In this document: positions 17,567-26,151 of the stretch, one piece after another
Position numbering within the stretch: position 1 is the first letter of the stretch
How the letters are laid out: the number at the start of each line of letters is the position of its first letter
Source of the DNA: Hyphomicrobiales bacterium
Lineage (GTDB): Bacteria > Pseudomonadota > Alphaproteobacteria > Rhizobiales > Rhizobiaceae
Direction of reading: 5' to 3'
DNA: 64,000 nucleotides
NCBI GenBank assembly: GCA_021775415.1
Contig: JAJFHV010000010.1
Coordinates: 372,001-436,000, forward strand
Notes under the pieces: generated by a model
The model's database searches: none
What the model was told of the DNA's origin: nothing
What the model saw: only the letters and a program-made list of their open reading frames with translations
Made by a program: the position numbers and the translations under genes

Positions 17567-18457
17567 ATGCTGATATTCTACAAAATCAAATCGCCCATCA
17601 TTCAAACCATGATTGGTGGGCTTCTCTTTTTTCAAAGCAGCACAATTGCAATGGATGCAGCGTCTGTGGGTGAATTCAATACTTTGCTTGATGATTTTGA
17701 AACAGTTAATCTCGATCAGGGTCAATGGTGGACGAAACAGCTCTTGCCGGGAAATTTTTGGATCGACCAAATTTACTCGCGGAATGGGCAACATTCTCTT
17801 GCTATCCAGGTAAATTCCGAAGTTCGCGGCTGCGGGGAAGACTGCCAGCGAAATGAAATTCGCACACCTCCTGACCGACGTGTAAAGTTTGGCGAAGAAG
17901 CTTGGTATCGCTTCAGCTTCCGAATAGAAGGTGATTTTCCAACACACGAGAACACGAGATGGGTATCGGGTCAGTGGAAGCAGGAAAATGGACGCAGCCC
18001 ATTTCTATCTCAACGATTTGATCGTGGTGTCTTTCACATTGCTGTGCACGACGGGGATTGCCGGGTGCTAATTGCACAGGCACGTGGAGGCTTTGAAAAG
18101 CTTGGTACAACGATCGACACTCGCAAGGTAAAAAAACATGCCTTTCTCGCCAACAAACAAGCCTATCAATGCGATACTGACATAGTTATTGAGCCTGGTG
18201 AAAATCCTCTCTTGCCAAACCCGTACAAGAACTGGGTAGATATGACTTATCGCCTGCGTGGTGGCCTGAACGGAAATGGTCTGATTGACATTTGGGCCAA
18301 CAATCGCTTCATCGTCAGGGTGCGTGGATCTATCGGGCACCATGAAATGTCCGGGCCAAATCAGTATTTCAAATTCGGCATTTATCGCGATTTCATGCCT
18401 GGTACAGCAGTCGTTTACTTCGATGACTTCCAGCGCACAAAGAACAAAATCAAATAG
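17567..18457 (+). CDS. Secreted polysaccharide lyase-like protein (heparin-lyase fold)
   Basis: 296 residues. The N-terminus has a hydrophobic segment (about 10-28, IIQTMIGGLLFFQSSTIA) that looks like a signal peptide. The body is a jelly-roll protein of the polysaccharide lyase type (PF14099-like), with RNEIRTPPDRRVKFGEEAWYRFSF, VSGQWKQENGRSPFLSQRF and a C-terminal YFKFGIYRDF...VYFDDFQ. Likely cleaves acidic polysaccharide outside the cytoplasm; substrate unknown. It starts 24 bp after the YeeE/YedE pair, so it may be co-transcribed from the same FNR-type promoter, which is odd for such an enzyme. Convergent with the HemG-like gene. Confidence 0.72.
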   Translation: MLIFYKIKSPIIQTMIGGLLFFQSSTIAMDAASVGEFNTLLDDFETVNLDQGQWWTKQLLPGNFWIDQIYSRNGQHSLAIQVNSEVRGCGEDCQRNEIRTPPDRRVKFGEEAWYRFSFRIEGDFPTHENTRWVSGQWKQENGRSPFLSQRFDRGVFHIAVHDGDCRVLIAQARGGFEKLGTTIDTRKVKKHAFLANKQAYQCDTDIVIEPGENPLLPNPYKNWVDMTYRLRGGLNGNGLIDIWANNRFIVRVRGSIGHHEMSGPNQYFKFGIYRDFMPGTAVVYFDDFQRTKNKIK

Positions 18458-18531
18458 AGACTTTTGGCAATCTTTCATTACCCGACTACTGATCGCGCTG
18501 AAGCAACGGATTATTCGCCAATCAGTAAAAC

Positions 18532-19074
18532 TCACTCTCCGCTCTTGATTTTGTTCGCGAACTCGCTTGCGAATGCCCTTAACGCAGGCCAGTCGGTTAG
18601 TTCGTGATCCTTCGAGGTATCAACCGGACCTCCTTCCGAATCTGATATGCGCCGCATCATCCAGCGTTTGAAAAAATCATATTCCAAATATTTTAGAGCG
18701 CCAGCTGCATGGTAATACTGATCTGGATACCAGCCTGTTTTGTCGGTAAGATCCTTGGGGTATCCCTCGGCTTCTTTTCGCTCATCCGCCTCATCGCTGG
18801 CGATCGCCAGTGAAACCGTCACCAAAACGGTTGGGACTTCCTGCAATGAAGACTTCCAACTCTGAATGTATTTCACAAATCCTGACGGGTATCTGCTGAT
18901 GTGAATTGGGGCGCATAAAACCGCAGCATCAAACGTACCCGGGTCACAATATCCTGGATCTGAAACATTTGTGAGGATTACGTCCATGTAGCTAGCTTCA
19001 AATTCGTCCGCAAGCGTTTCGGCAATTTTTCGCGTATGACCTTCAACAGTTGCGTATAAAACAAGAATTCTCAT
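18532..19074 (-). CDS. hemG: HemG-like flavodoxin-domain protein (quinone-dependent protoporphyrinogen oxidase)
   Basis: 180 residues. The N-terminal FMN-binding loop is YATVEGHTRKIA (7-18), and the C-terminal GALKYLEYDFFKRWMMRRI followed by GGPVDTSKDHELTDWPAL matches the HemG family, which passes electrons from protoporphyrinogen IX to the respiratory quinone pool and so supports haem synthesis without oxygen. That fits an island with nitrate reductase and cytochrome c. The FNR-type box at 19192 is 118 bp upstream and shared with the divergent pair. Other flavodoxin-like roles cannot be excluded. Confidence 0.82.
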   Translation of the reverse strand: MRILVLYATVEGHTRKIAETLADEFEASYMDVILTNVSDPGYCDPGTFDAAVLCAPIHISRYPSGFVKYIQSWKSSLQEVPTVLVTVSLAIASDEADERKEAEGYPKDLTDKTGWYPDQYYHAAGALKYLEYDFFKRWMMRRISDSEGGPVDTSKDHELTDWPALRAFASEFANKIKSGE

Positions 19075-19191
19075 CTCTTTATGTTCCTGGAAGAATTTTC
19101 GTTAACCCAAGCAGCTGGTCGTCGAATTTCTCAATCCTCATCCAACCAATCTGGTGGAAGTGCAGGATACCGGTGACTCTGAACGTCACCA

Positions 19192-19205
19192 TTGATCCAA
19201 ATCAA
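19192..19205. promoter_or_regulatory. FNR/Anr/FixK-type box
   Basis: TTGATccaaATCAA, perfect match, centred about 60 bp before the secreted-protein/cytochrome pair (plus) and 124 bp before the HemG-like gene (minus). Confidence 0.83.
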
Positions 19206-19257
19206 GGCAGCACTCGTTCGCACCGATACAATGCAATTGTGTATGGAGGCTCTCAGC

Positions 19258-19548
19258 ATGCGAAATTTGATAGGGAAATTTTTCCTGATCGTTTTGGGCT
19301 TTTCTTTCTCATTGCCGGTTCTGGCCCAGTCGACCAACCCGACCTGGCTTCAAGAACTGGATGCGCAGCTGCTAACCGAAAAACAGTGCAAGCCGGAATT
19401 TTATGTAAGCATCCGCGAAGGCAAATTGGGTGGCAGGGTCTATTACGAGGCAAGAGTACAGTGCCGAGATGGCAGGCGTTTTGATGCCAACCGCCTCAAC
19501 CCAGATCTCTATTTTACCATTACACCATGCGCCACGACCATATGCTGA
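19258..19548 (+). CDS. Small secreted four-cysteine protein (paralogue of 8555-8854)
   Basis: 96 residues from ATG 19258, chosen for GGAGG 8 nt upstream. A signal peptide (MRNLIGKFFLIVLGFSF...LAQ) leads to a mature part beginning STNPTWLQELDAQLL. It shares with the 8555 protein the spacing of all four cysteines (KQC, VQCRDG, and C-x4-C at the C-terminus), the EGKxGGxxYYEAR segment, DGR, and FDANR. Not recognised as a known family. It is followed 29 bp later by a diheme cytochrome c gene and lies below a perfect FNR-type box, suggesting a periplasmic role linked to that cytochrome or to anaerobic envelope maintenance. Confidence 0.8.
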   Translation: MRNLIGKFFLIVLGFSFSLPVLAQSTNPTWLQELDAQLLTEKQCKPEFYVSIREGKLGGRVYYEARVQCRDGRRFDANRLNPDLYFTITPCATTIC

Positions 19549-19577
19549 GTCATCCAAATCCAAACAAGGATTAATTC

Positions 19578-20198
19578 ATGTTGATCAAAAAAGTTCTATT
19601 ACCGATCATTCGCGCAACTGCCACATTAACAATCGCCATTTACTGCATTGCTTTTACAGACGTTGACTATGCCCATGCCCAAAGCGATCAGTTGCTAGTT
19701 GACGAACTTGTCCATGGCGAAGCGCTTGCGAAAGAAAATTGCAGCCAGTGTCATAATATCAACTTGAGTGGAGACAGCCCAAACAAAGCGGCACCACCGT
19801 TCCGGAAACTTGATGAGCGGCGCCCCATAGACACAATTGCGCGAATGTTGCTGGACAAGGAGTCACCAGAGCACACCGACATGCCACGTTTTACACTTAC
19901 GGTATCGCAGGCATGGGATATTGCTGAATGGATTGATTGGCTACAACCGGTCGCTCATGGCAAACGATTGGTTGAAGAAAATTGCGCTCGCTGCCACGCG
20001 GTTGGATTAGACGATGAAAGCAGCTTTCAAGCAGCGCCACCCTTTCGCAATCTCTCTATGTTCTATCCGATTGACGCTTTGGAAGGAGCCTTTGCCGAAC
20101 GTATAGAAACCGGGCATCCGTCCATGCCGGTATTTGAAGTCACCATCACCCAGTTGCGTGACATGCTTGCCTACATCAAAACTATCCAAAACCCTTGA
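19578..20198 (+). CDS. Diheme c-type cytochrome with internal duplication
   Basis: 206 residues, signal peptide to about residue 35 (AHA-QS). Two haem c motifs, CSQCH (55-59) and CARCH (136-140), each with a downstream MP-x-F methionine (M102, M183) as probable axial ligand. The two halves repeat: GEALAKENCSQCH...KAAPPFR...PID...MPRFTLTVSQ against GKRLVEENCARCH...QAAPPFR...PID...MPVFEVTITQ. A soluble periplasmic electron carrier; partner unknown. Second gene after the small secreted protein, presumably anaerobically expressed. I cannot tell whether it feeds a reductase or an oxidase. Confidence 0.92.
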   Translation: MLIKKVLLPIIRATATLTIAIYCIAFTDVDYAHAQSDQLLVDELVHGEALAKENCSQCHNINLSGDSPNKAAPPFRKLDERRPIDTIARMLLDKESPEHTDMPRFTLTVSQAWDIAEWIDWLQPVAHGKRLVEENCARCHAVGLDDESSFQAAPPFRNLSMFYPIDALEGAFAERIETGHPSMPVFEVTITQLRDMLAYIKTIQNP

Positions 20199-20444
20199 GT
20201 TACAACAAATATTAGGAATACCCATCAATCCAGGCTTCTGAAGAAGTCTGAATAAGAACAATGAACTCAGCAATCTCTGCTCCTCCACAGTTGCGCAAGG
20301 TCGGCGCTTTCGCGTCGCATCTCGCTTCGCTCTCAATTCAACAGCAGTTGACAGCCTGAGTACTTTGTACGGTTGTAAAGTTTCGATATTTTATTTGCGA
20401 CATTTTTCGTCGCAGCCATTGACACATTCCAAATGCCAATTTAT
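20199..20444. other. Intergenic region before the serC leader
   Basis: No gene seen. AT-rich from about 20340; contains AGTACTTTGTAC, an imperfect palindrome at about 20359-20370, where a promoter for serC could lie. No FNR-type box found. Confidence 0.4.
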
Positions 20445-20500
20445 TGCTCGAGGTGGGCCACCCCTCCCCAACGAGGGGCTACTATCTGGAAGGATAGATC
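20445..20500 (+). ncRNA. Candidate serC leader RNA
   Basis: Two hairpins just before the serC start: CCCCTC (20461-20466) pairs with GAGGGG (20473-20478) around a 6-nt loop, preceded by GAGGTGGGCCACC, and CTATC (20482-20486) pairs with GATAG (20493-20497) around TGGAAG, enclosing part of the ribosome site. This two-hairpin layout immediately upstream of a serC-serA operon in an alphaproteobacterium agrees with the reported serC RNA motif. The upstream GGTGG/CCACC could form an alternative pairing, giving a possible regulatory switch. The exact 5' end is not visible. Confidence 0.6.
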
Positions 20501-21682
20501 ATGATAACTGACATACCCAAGCCGGACATTCGTCCGGCTAATTCTCATTTTTCTTCTGGTCCATGTGCCAAGCGTCCCGAGTGGTCGGTTGAGCATTTAC
20601 GCCATGCCTGGCTTGGTCGCTCTCATCGTGCCTCCGGCGGTAAAGCCAAGCTGAAACTGGCAATAGACCAGACCCGCAAACTATTGCGGGTTCCCGATAC
20701 CCACAAAATCGGCATTGTGCCTGCCTCCGATACAGGAGCTGTTGAAATGGCGCTGTGGAATCTTTTGGGAGCGCGTGGCATCGACATGGTTGCCTGGGAA
20801 AGTTTTGGCGCCGAATGGTGCACAGACGTACGGAGCCAACTAAAGCTCGAGGATGTTCGCGAAATCCTTGCTGACTATGGAAAATTGCCAGATCTCACCA
20901 CAATCGATTTTAATCGGGACGTTGTGTTCACCTGGAATGGCACTACCTCGGGTGTCCGTATCCCAAATGGCGATTTCATCCCCGACAATCGTCAGGGCCT
21001 GACAATTTGTGATGCTACTTCTGCTGCCTTTGCACAGGATTTGCCGTTTGAAAAACTCGATGTGGTGACGTTTTCCTGGCAAAAAGTACTGGGAAGCGAA
21101 GCGGCGCACGGAATCCTCATTCTTTCACCCAGAGCTGTCGAACGGCTCGAAAGTTATGTGCCATCATGGCCACTGCCAAAAATCTTCCGGCTTACAAAAG
21201 GCGGCAAGCTGATCCATGGCATTTTTGAAGGTGCAACCATCAACACACCTTCCATGCTGTGTGTCGAAGATTATCTGGATGCGCTTCGATGGGCTAAATC
21301 CATTGGTGGAATTGATGCCCTGTTTGAGCGCGCGAACCGCAACTTTTCAGTACTGGACAAGTATGTCACCCAGTCCGATTGGCTGGAATTTCTGGCAGTT
21401 GAGCCGGAGACCCGTTCGAACACATGCGCATGCTTTACAATCACGCATCCAGCAGTTTTGCCCCTTGGCGGCGACGAACAATCTGCCTTTGCAAAAGCAA
21501 TCGTCACGAGGTTGGAAGCTGAATCGGTAGCTTACGACATCGATGCCTATCGAAATGCCCCACCCGGCCTGCGAATTTGGACTGGAGCGACCGTTGAGAC
21601 CAGCGACCTTGAAGCATTGATGCCGTGGCTTGATTGGGCATTTCAATGTGAATTGTCCGATCTCAAGTCGCAATCATCCTGA
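20501..21682 (+). CDS. serC: Phosphoserine aminotransferase
   Basis: 393 residues. Converts 3-phosphohydroxypyruvate to phosphoserine using PLP and glutamate, the second step of serine synthesis. The catalytic lysine lies in [14 protein letters not shown] (K195), and [17 protein letters not shown] and [12 protein letters not shown] are PLP or phosphate contact regions. Length and the opening [19 protein letters not shown] are those of the alphaproteobacterial SerC subgroup. GGAAGGA precedes the ATG and lies in the leader hairpin. serA follows 50 bp later. Confidence 0.95.
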   Translation: MITDIPKPDIRPANSHFSSGPCAKRPEWSVEHLRHAWLGRSHRASGGKAKLKLAIDQTRKLLRVPDTHKIGIVPASDTGAVEMALWNLLGARGIDMVAWESFGAEWCTDVRSQLKLEDVREILADYGKLPDLTTIDFNRDVVFTWNGTTSGVRIPNGDFIPDNRQGLTICDATSAAFAQDLPFEKLDVVTFSWQKVLGSEAAHGILILSPRAVERLESYVPSWPLPKIFRLTKGGKLIHGIFEGATINTPSMLCVEDYLDALRWAKSIGGIDALFERANRNFSVLDKYVTQSDWLEFLAVEPETRSNTCACFTITHPAVLPLGGDEQSAFAKAIVTRLEAESVAYDIDAYRNAPPGLRIWTGATVETSDLEALMPWLDWAFQCELSDLKSQSS

Positions 21683-21732
21683 TCTTTTGAGTCAGACAAA
21701 TTCACTAGTTTCAAATCCATAAGGAGGCCAAA

Positions 21733-23328
21733 ATGGCACCTAAAGTCCTTGTTTCTGACAAATTATCAGAAAGTGCAGTGCAAATATTTCGGCAGAACGG
21801 AATTGAAGTGGACTTCCAACCTGATGTTGGAAAGGACAAAGAAAAACTTCTTCAAATTATAGGGGACTATGACGGACTTGCGGTGCGTTCTGCAACCAAA
21901 GTTACCGAGAAATTACTTGGCGCAACCGATCGGTTAAAGGTTGTCGGACGAGCCGGAATCGGAACAGACAATGTTGATGTAACGGCCGCATCGCGCCGCG
22001 GCGTCATTGTCATGAACACCCCATTCGGAAATTCGATCACCACAGCTGAGCACGCAATAGCGATGATGATGGCGGTTGCACGGCAAATTCCTGCGGCCGA
22101 TTCTTCCACACAATCCGGCAAGTGGGAGAAGTCACGTTTCATGGGTGTGGAACTCACCAACAAGACACTCGGGTTAATCGGTTGCGGTAATATCGGAACC
22201 ATTGTCGCTGAGCGGGCCAAAGGCCTTAAGATGCGGGTGCTGGCTTACGACCCTTACCTCTCTAGCGACAAAGCGGGCCAGATGGGGGTGGAGAAAGTGG
22301 AACTGGATACGCTTTTGAACCGCGCCGACTTCATTTCACTCCATGTTCCGCTAACCGACAAAACACGAATGATAATCGACCGGGATGCGCTGGCCAAAAC
22401 GAAACCGGGAGTTCGATTGATCAACTGTGCGCGTGGTGGGCTGGTTGATGAAGACGCACTGGCTGACAGTTTGCGTTCGGGGCATGTGGCAGGTGCCGCA
22501 TTCGATGTTTTTGTGACCGAGCCGGCAACCGACAATGTCCTGTTCAAATTACCCAATGTGGTTGCAACGCCGCACCTGGGAGCTGCAACAGTTGAAGCGC
22601 AAGAAAATGTCGCTGTTCAGATTGCCGAACAAATGTCGGATTATTTGCTGAACGGTGCAGTCACGAATGCGCTCAACATGCCGGCAATCTCTGCTGAGGA
22701 AGCTCCGGTTATGACGCCATTCATCAAACTGGCGGGGCAGCTTGGTTCGTTCATTGGACAGGTGAGCGAGTCGCCAATCAAGGACATAAACATTCTCTAT
22801 GATGGAGAAGTGGCGGGGATGAATACCAACGCCCTGACCAACTCCGTTTTGACCGGTTTGATGAAACCCCAAATGCCGGATGTGAACATGGTTTCTGCTC
22901 CCTATCTGGCAAAGGATCGCGGCATAAAAGTTTCCCAGACTACTTGCGAACAGACCGGGATTTTCGAAAGCTACATCAAAGTCAGTGTCATCACTGAACT
23001 TGGTGAAAGGTCGATTGCCGGTACGGTTTTCTCAGACAAAAAACCCAGATTTATTCAAATCAAGGGGATCAATCTTGATGCGGATGTCGGGAGCAACATG
23101 CTCTACACGACCAACAAGGACGTTCCAGGCATCATCGGAACACTCGGAACGATTTTGGGAGAAGCCGGGACAAACATCGCCAACTTTCATCTGGGGCGCG
23201 ATAAAGAAGGTGGCGACGCTATCGCCCTGCTCTTTCTGGATTCAGAAATAGAACCAGAAACAATTCAGAAATTATTGGATAGCGGCAAGTTTCAACGCGC
23301 TCAGCAGTTACATTTCGATGTGAGTTGA
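21733..23328 (+). CDS. serA: D-3-phosphoglycerate dehydrogenase
   Basis: 531 residues, the long form. Catalyses NAD-dependent oxidation of 3-phosphoglycerate, the first step of serine synthesis. Substrate-binding and Rossmann domains (1-310) show GRAGIGTDNVD, the dinucleotide motif GLIGCGNIG (about 147-155), NCARGGLVDEDAL and the catalytic His region TPHLGAATVEAQ. An intervening ASB-type domain (~320-450) and a C-terminal ACT domain (~455-531, NKDVPGIIGTLGTILGEAGTNI) allow allosteric control, usually by serine. A strong AAGGAGG precedes the ATG. Forms an operon with serC. Confidence 0.97.
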   Translation: MAPKVLVSDKLSESAVQIFRQNGIEVDFQPDVGKDKEKLLQIIGDYDGLAVRSATKVTEKLLGATDRLKVVGRAGIGTDNVDVTAASRRGVIVMNTPFGNSITTAEHAIAMMMAVARQIPAADSSTQSGKWEKSRFMGVELTNKTLGLIGCGNIGTIVAERAKGLKMRVLAYDPYLSSDKAGQMGVEKVELDTLLNRADFISLHVPLTDKTRMIIDRDALAKTKPGVRLINCARGGLVDEDALADSLRSGHVAGAAFDVFVTEPATDNVLFKLPNVVATPHLGAATVEAQENVAVQIAEQMSDYLLNGAVTNALNMPAISAEEAPVMTPFIKLAGQLGSFIGQVSESPIKDINILYDGEVAGMNTNALTNSVLTGLMKPQMPDVNMVSAPYLAKDRGIKVSQTTCEQTGIFESYIKVSVITELGERSIAGTVFSDKKPRFIQIKGINLDADVGSNMLYTTNKDVPGIIGTLGTILGEAGTNIANFHLGRDKEGGDAIALLFLDSEIEPETIQKLLDSGKFQRAQQLHFDVS

Positions 23329-23372
23329 AGAAACCGCAATCTATCGAGACACTGATCAAGCTGTTTCTTGGG

Positions 23373-24257
23373 TTATGAAACAGGTCCATCAAAATAGGGG
23401 AGATTCTCAACGCGTGGCACATACTCACCCGCATCGCGAAGCGATTTGACGTGCGCGGCGATTTCTTCAAGGGAAGCAAACCACACATCGCCTCGGGCAA
23501 TAACGCCCTCAAGCCAGCGATCCACTTCACGCCACCGGGCAAGACGTCCGGTAAGAAACGGGTGCCAGACTGCGAGCCACATACCACCCGCCTCATAGGC
23601 CGCCTCAAATTCTTCCCAGAATGGAGCCAACCCAGCACTTGGGCCACGAACCGGCATCATGTAATCAATCTCTGCGTAATGGGCGAAGGGCGGCCAGTCG
23701 TCGACACCCCAGTGTACCGGCACCTCCACCAGCTCGCCTTCATTTGTCTGCAACATGTAGGGAATGTCATCGGCCATCATCGATGAATCGTAGGCAAATC
23801 CCCGCTCGATCAACAGGCGCGGCGTATCTTTCGATACATTGTAGAGTGGCGCGCGATAGCCACGCGGTCGTTGGCCAACAATTTTGTCGAAAGCTTCCAG
23901 TCCCCGGTCAAGTGCAGCCGCCTGGGCTTCAACTCCAGCCTCGCACGGATCTTCATGGATCCAGCCATGATGACCAATCTCATGGCCATCTTTCAAAATT
24001 GCCTCGATGGTCTCGGGATAATGTTCAATACACCAACCAGGGACAAAGAAGGACTGTTTCAGTCCGTATCGGCGATAAGTTTCCAGGATGCGCGGAATTC
24101 CAACCGTTGGGCCGTAACGGCCCATGGATATTGGATAGGACCGATTGTAGCTGTCATCAGGTTTGGCAATATGGATCAGGCTATCTGCATCCATATCAAA
24201 GGAAATTGCGGCTGCACACTTTGCTCCATTTGGCCAGGCAATCGGGTTTTGGATCAT
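23373..24257 (-). CDS. Polysaccharide-deacetylase-family hydrolase in ABC operon
   Basis: 294 residues from ATG 24257, overlapping the stop of the ABC ATPase gene (TGATG), so translationally coupled. NodB-type fold: SFDMDADS near the N-terminus supplies the catalytic and metal Asp, GHEIGHHGWIHEDP the metal His pair (HxxxH), and RGYRAPLYN the third motif. Members of this group act on N-acetyl or amide bonds and include PuuE-type allantoinases as well as chitooligosaccharide deacetylases. As last gene of a solute-uptake operon it probably hydrolyses the imported compound in the cytoplasm (no signal peptide). Confidence 0.85.
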   Translation of the reverse strand: MIQNPIAWPNGAKCAAAISFDMDADSLIHIAKPDDSYNRSYPISMGRYGPTVGIPRILETYRRYGLKQSFFVPGWCIEHYPETIEAILKDGHEIGHHGWIHEDPCEAGVEAQAAALDRGLEAFDKIVGQRPRGYRAPLYNVSKDTPRLLIERGFAYDSSMMADDIPYMLQTNEGELVEVPVHWGVDDWPPFAHYAEIDYMMPVRGPSAGLAPFWEEFEAAYEAGGMWLAVWHPFLTGRLARWREVDRWLEGVIARGDVWFASLEEIAAHVKSLRDAGEYVPRVENLPYFDGPVS

Positions 24258-25351
24258 CAGGCCCTCGCCTCGGGCAATACATGAGCGTGTTTCGTGGCCC
24301 AGTTGACCCACAAGGTTTTTCCCGCCTCCGCATTTACCTTGTCAAGATCGCGCTGTTGCACCTGAGCCTTGAATTCGGTTCCATCGGGTGCTTCCAAATA
24401 TAATGTAACGACCGAGCCGACAAACTCTTCCGAAATCACTTCGCAGGCGACTGCGTTTTCCGTCTTTGGCTTTGATCCGGTAAGACTGACCAAATCGGCA
24501 GCAATAACAAAGGAAAGCTGGTCGCCCGTTGTTGCGGTAGTACCTTTGCCTTTGGGAACCGTAAAATTACCAGCAGATGTCTCCACCTTGATTTCTTTTT
24601 GGCTGGAAGATTTGATTTTGCCGGTCAGGATATTGTTGCGTCCAACAAATTCTGCCACAAAGCGATTTGCAGGCGCGCGGTATATGTCGCGTGGGGCACC
24701 TACCTGCTCAACCACGCCATTCGACATAATGACCACCCTATCCGCCATTGCGAATGCTTCAGACTGGGAATGGGTTACATAAACAAAGGTAATGCCAAGC
24801 TCCCTCTGCAGTTTTGTCAGCACCCCCTGCATACGAATAACCAGATGTGCATCAAGCGCTGAAAGCGGTTCATCCAGCAACAGGATTTCCGGTTCAGTGA
24901 CCAGGGCACGCGCGAGCGCCACGCGTTGTCGCTGCCCACCCGACAATAATGCCACATCACGCTCGGCAAATTCCCCTATACCCAACCGATCCAGCCAATC
25001 CAAAGCTTTTGCCCGGCGCTCACTTGCTGCCATTCCACGCATTTTGAGACCAAATTCAACATTCTCGCGAACGTTGAGGAACGGAAACAGCGCAAGCGTT
25101 TGCCAAACCATTGGCGTGTCGCGATCAGAGGCCGACACATCGTTCATCACCCTGCCCGCCAACCTGACTTCACCTTCACTGGGTTTTTCCAGGCCAGCCA
25201 ACATGCGCAATGTTGTGGTTTTGCCACAGCCGGAAGACCCCATCAGGGCCAGAAACTCGCCTTTGTGAATTTCCAGGTTCATGGGCTGAACCGCTGTAAA
25301 TTCGCCAAAGCGTTTTACGACATTATCGAGTTCGACAAGAGGATCACTCAT
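24257..25351 (-). CDS. ABC transporter ATP-binding protein, spermidine/putrescine-type
   Basis: 364 residues. Walker A GSSGCGKTTT (about 36-45), signature LSGGQRQRVALARAL, Walker B ILLLDEPLSALD, and switch His in YVTHSQSEAFAMADR are complete. The C-terminal third (~240-364) is a TOBE-type regulatory domain, as in PotA and related importers. It energises uptake by the two permeases encoded upstream, with 4-bp overlaps on both sides (ATGA). The substrate is not defined; a polyamine, or another cationic or nitrogenous compound, is typical for this subfamily. Confidence 0.95.
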   Translation of the reverse strand: MSDPLVELDNVVKRFGEFTAVQPMNLEIHKGEFLALMGSSGCGKTTTLRMLAGLEKPSEGEVRLAGRVMNDVSASDRDTPMVWQTLALFPFLNVRENVEFGLKMRGMAASERRAKALDWLDRLGIGEFAERDVALLSGGQRQRVALARALVTEPEILLLDEPLSALDAHLVIRMQGVLTKLQRELGITFVYVTHSQSEAFAMADRVVIMSNGVVEQVGAPRDIYRAPANRFVAEFVGRNNILTGKIKSSSQKEIKVETSAGNFTVPKGKGTTATTGDQLSFVIAADLVSLTGSKPKTENAVACEVISEEFVGSVVTLYLEAPDGTEFKAQVQQRDLDKVNAEAGKTLWVNWATKHAHVLPEARA

Positions 25352-26151
25352 GCGGGCTGCTTCTCTTTCTTTTCCTGGGTCATGATCACGATTTGAGCGA
25401 TGATCACCAAAGTCATCGATGTAATGAAAACAAACGTGCCGATTGCGTTGACCTGTGGATCAATGTTGCCAGTAACAATCTCGAGCACAACTACCGGAAT
25501 GGTTTTGTTGAGTCCCGACACAAACCAGGCAACAGCAAATTCATCAAAGGAAACGGCGGCAGTCAAACACAACGCAGAAATAATGCCAGGTTTTGCGAAG
25601 GGCAGCACTATCTCACGCATGGTTCGCCACTGGTTTGCACCCAGGTTCCAGGCTGCAGCCTCAAGATTGGAATCCATCTGTTGCAGTCTCAACCGGATAA
25701 TCGCCATTGCGAAGGGCGAACACATTACCGTATGCGCCATGACAATCGACCAGACCTGTCCTGAAACACCAATGCGCGAAAACCACGCGAGCATCGCCAA
25801 AGCCATGATAACCAACGGAATGGTAGGTGGCAGTAACGCGAGTGCCAAATAGGCTCCCTTGAACCGAAAATTATAACGAAAGTCCGAGTAGGCTGTACAA
25901 AAACCGATGAAGGTCGACAAAATAGCGGTTGAAACACCAACGATCACACTGGTGCGCAGCGCATCCCATACATCTGGATCGTTGTAGACTGTTTCGTACC
26001 AATGCCAGGTAAACGAACCGAGAGGGATTGTCGGAAACCGGTCCGAGTTAAAAGAAAAGATCATGCTGGCGATGATTGGAGCAAAAACAAACACAAATAT
26101 ACAGCCGACATAGAGCCGAAGAAACAACCGGATTGCGCGTTCGTTCATCAT
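25348..26151 (-). CDS. ABC transporter permease, PotC-like
   Basis: 267 residues from the ATG at 26151; a second in-frame ATG at 26148 follows directly. Six membrane helices, with the EAA cytoplasmic loop EAAAWNLGANQWRTMREIVLPFAKPGI that docks on the ATPase. Its start overlaps the stop of the upstream permease and its stop overlaps the ATPase start, so the set is tightly coupled. A longer upstream frame is cysteine-rich out-of-family sequence and was not used. Confidence 0.93.
   Translation of the reverse strand: MMNERAIRLFLRLYVGCIFVFVFAPIIASMIFSFNSDRFPTIPLGSFTWHWYETVYNDPDVWDALRTSVIVGVSTAILSTFIGFCTAYSDFRYNFRFKGAYLALALLPPTIPLVIMALAMLAWFSRIGVSGQVWSIVMAHTVMCSPFAMAIIRLRLQQMDSNLEAAAWNLGANQWRTMREIVLPFAKPGIISALCLTAAVSFDEFAVAWFVSGLNKTIPVVVLEIVTGNIDPQVNAIGTFVFITSMTLVIIAQIVIMTQEKKEKQPA

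Noticed and set aside
23361-23383. Hairpin CTGTTTC/GAAACAG between serA and the deacetylase gene as a terminator
   Set aside because: It lies across the end of the deacetylase gene and has only a short stem and no T-run in the right place; too weak to call.
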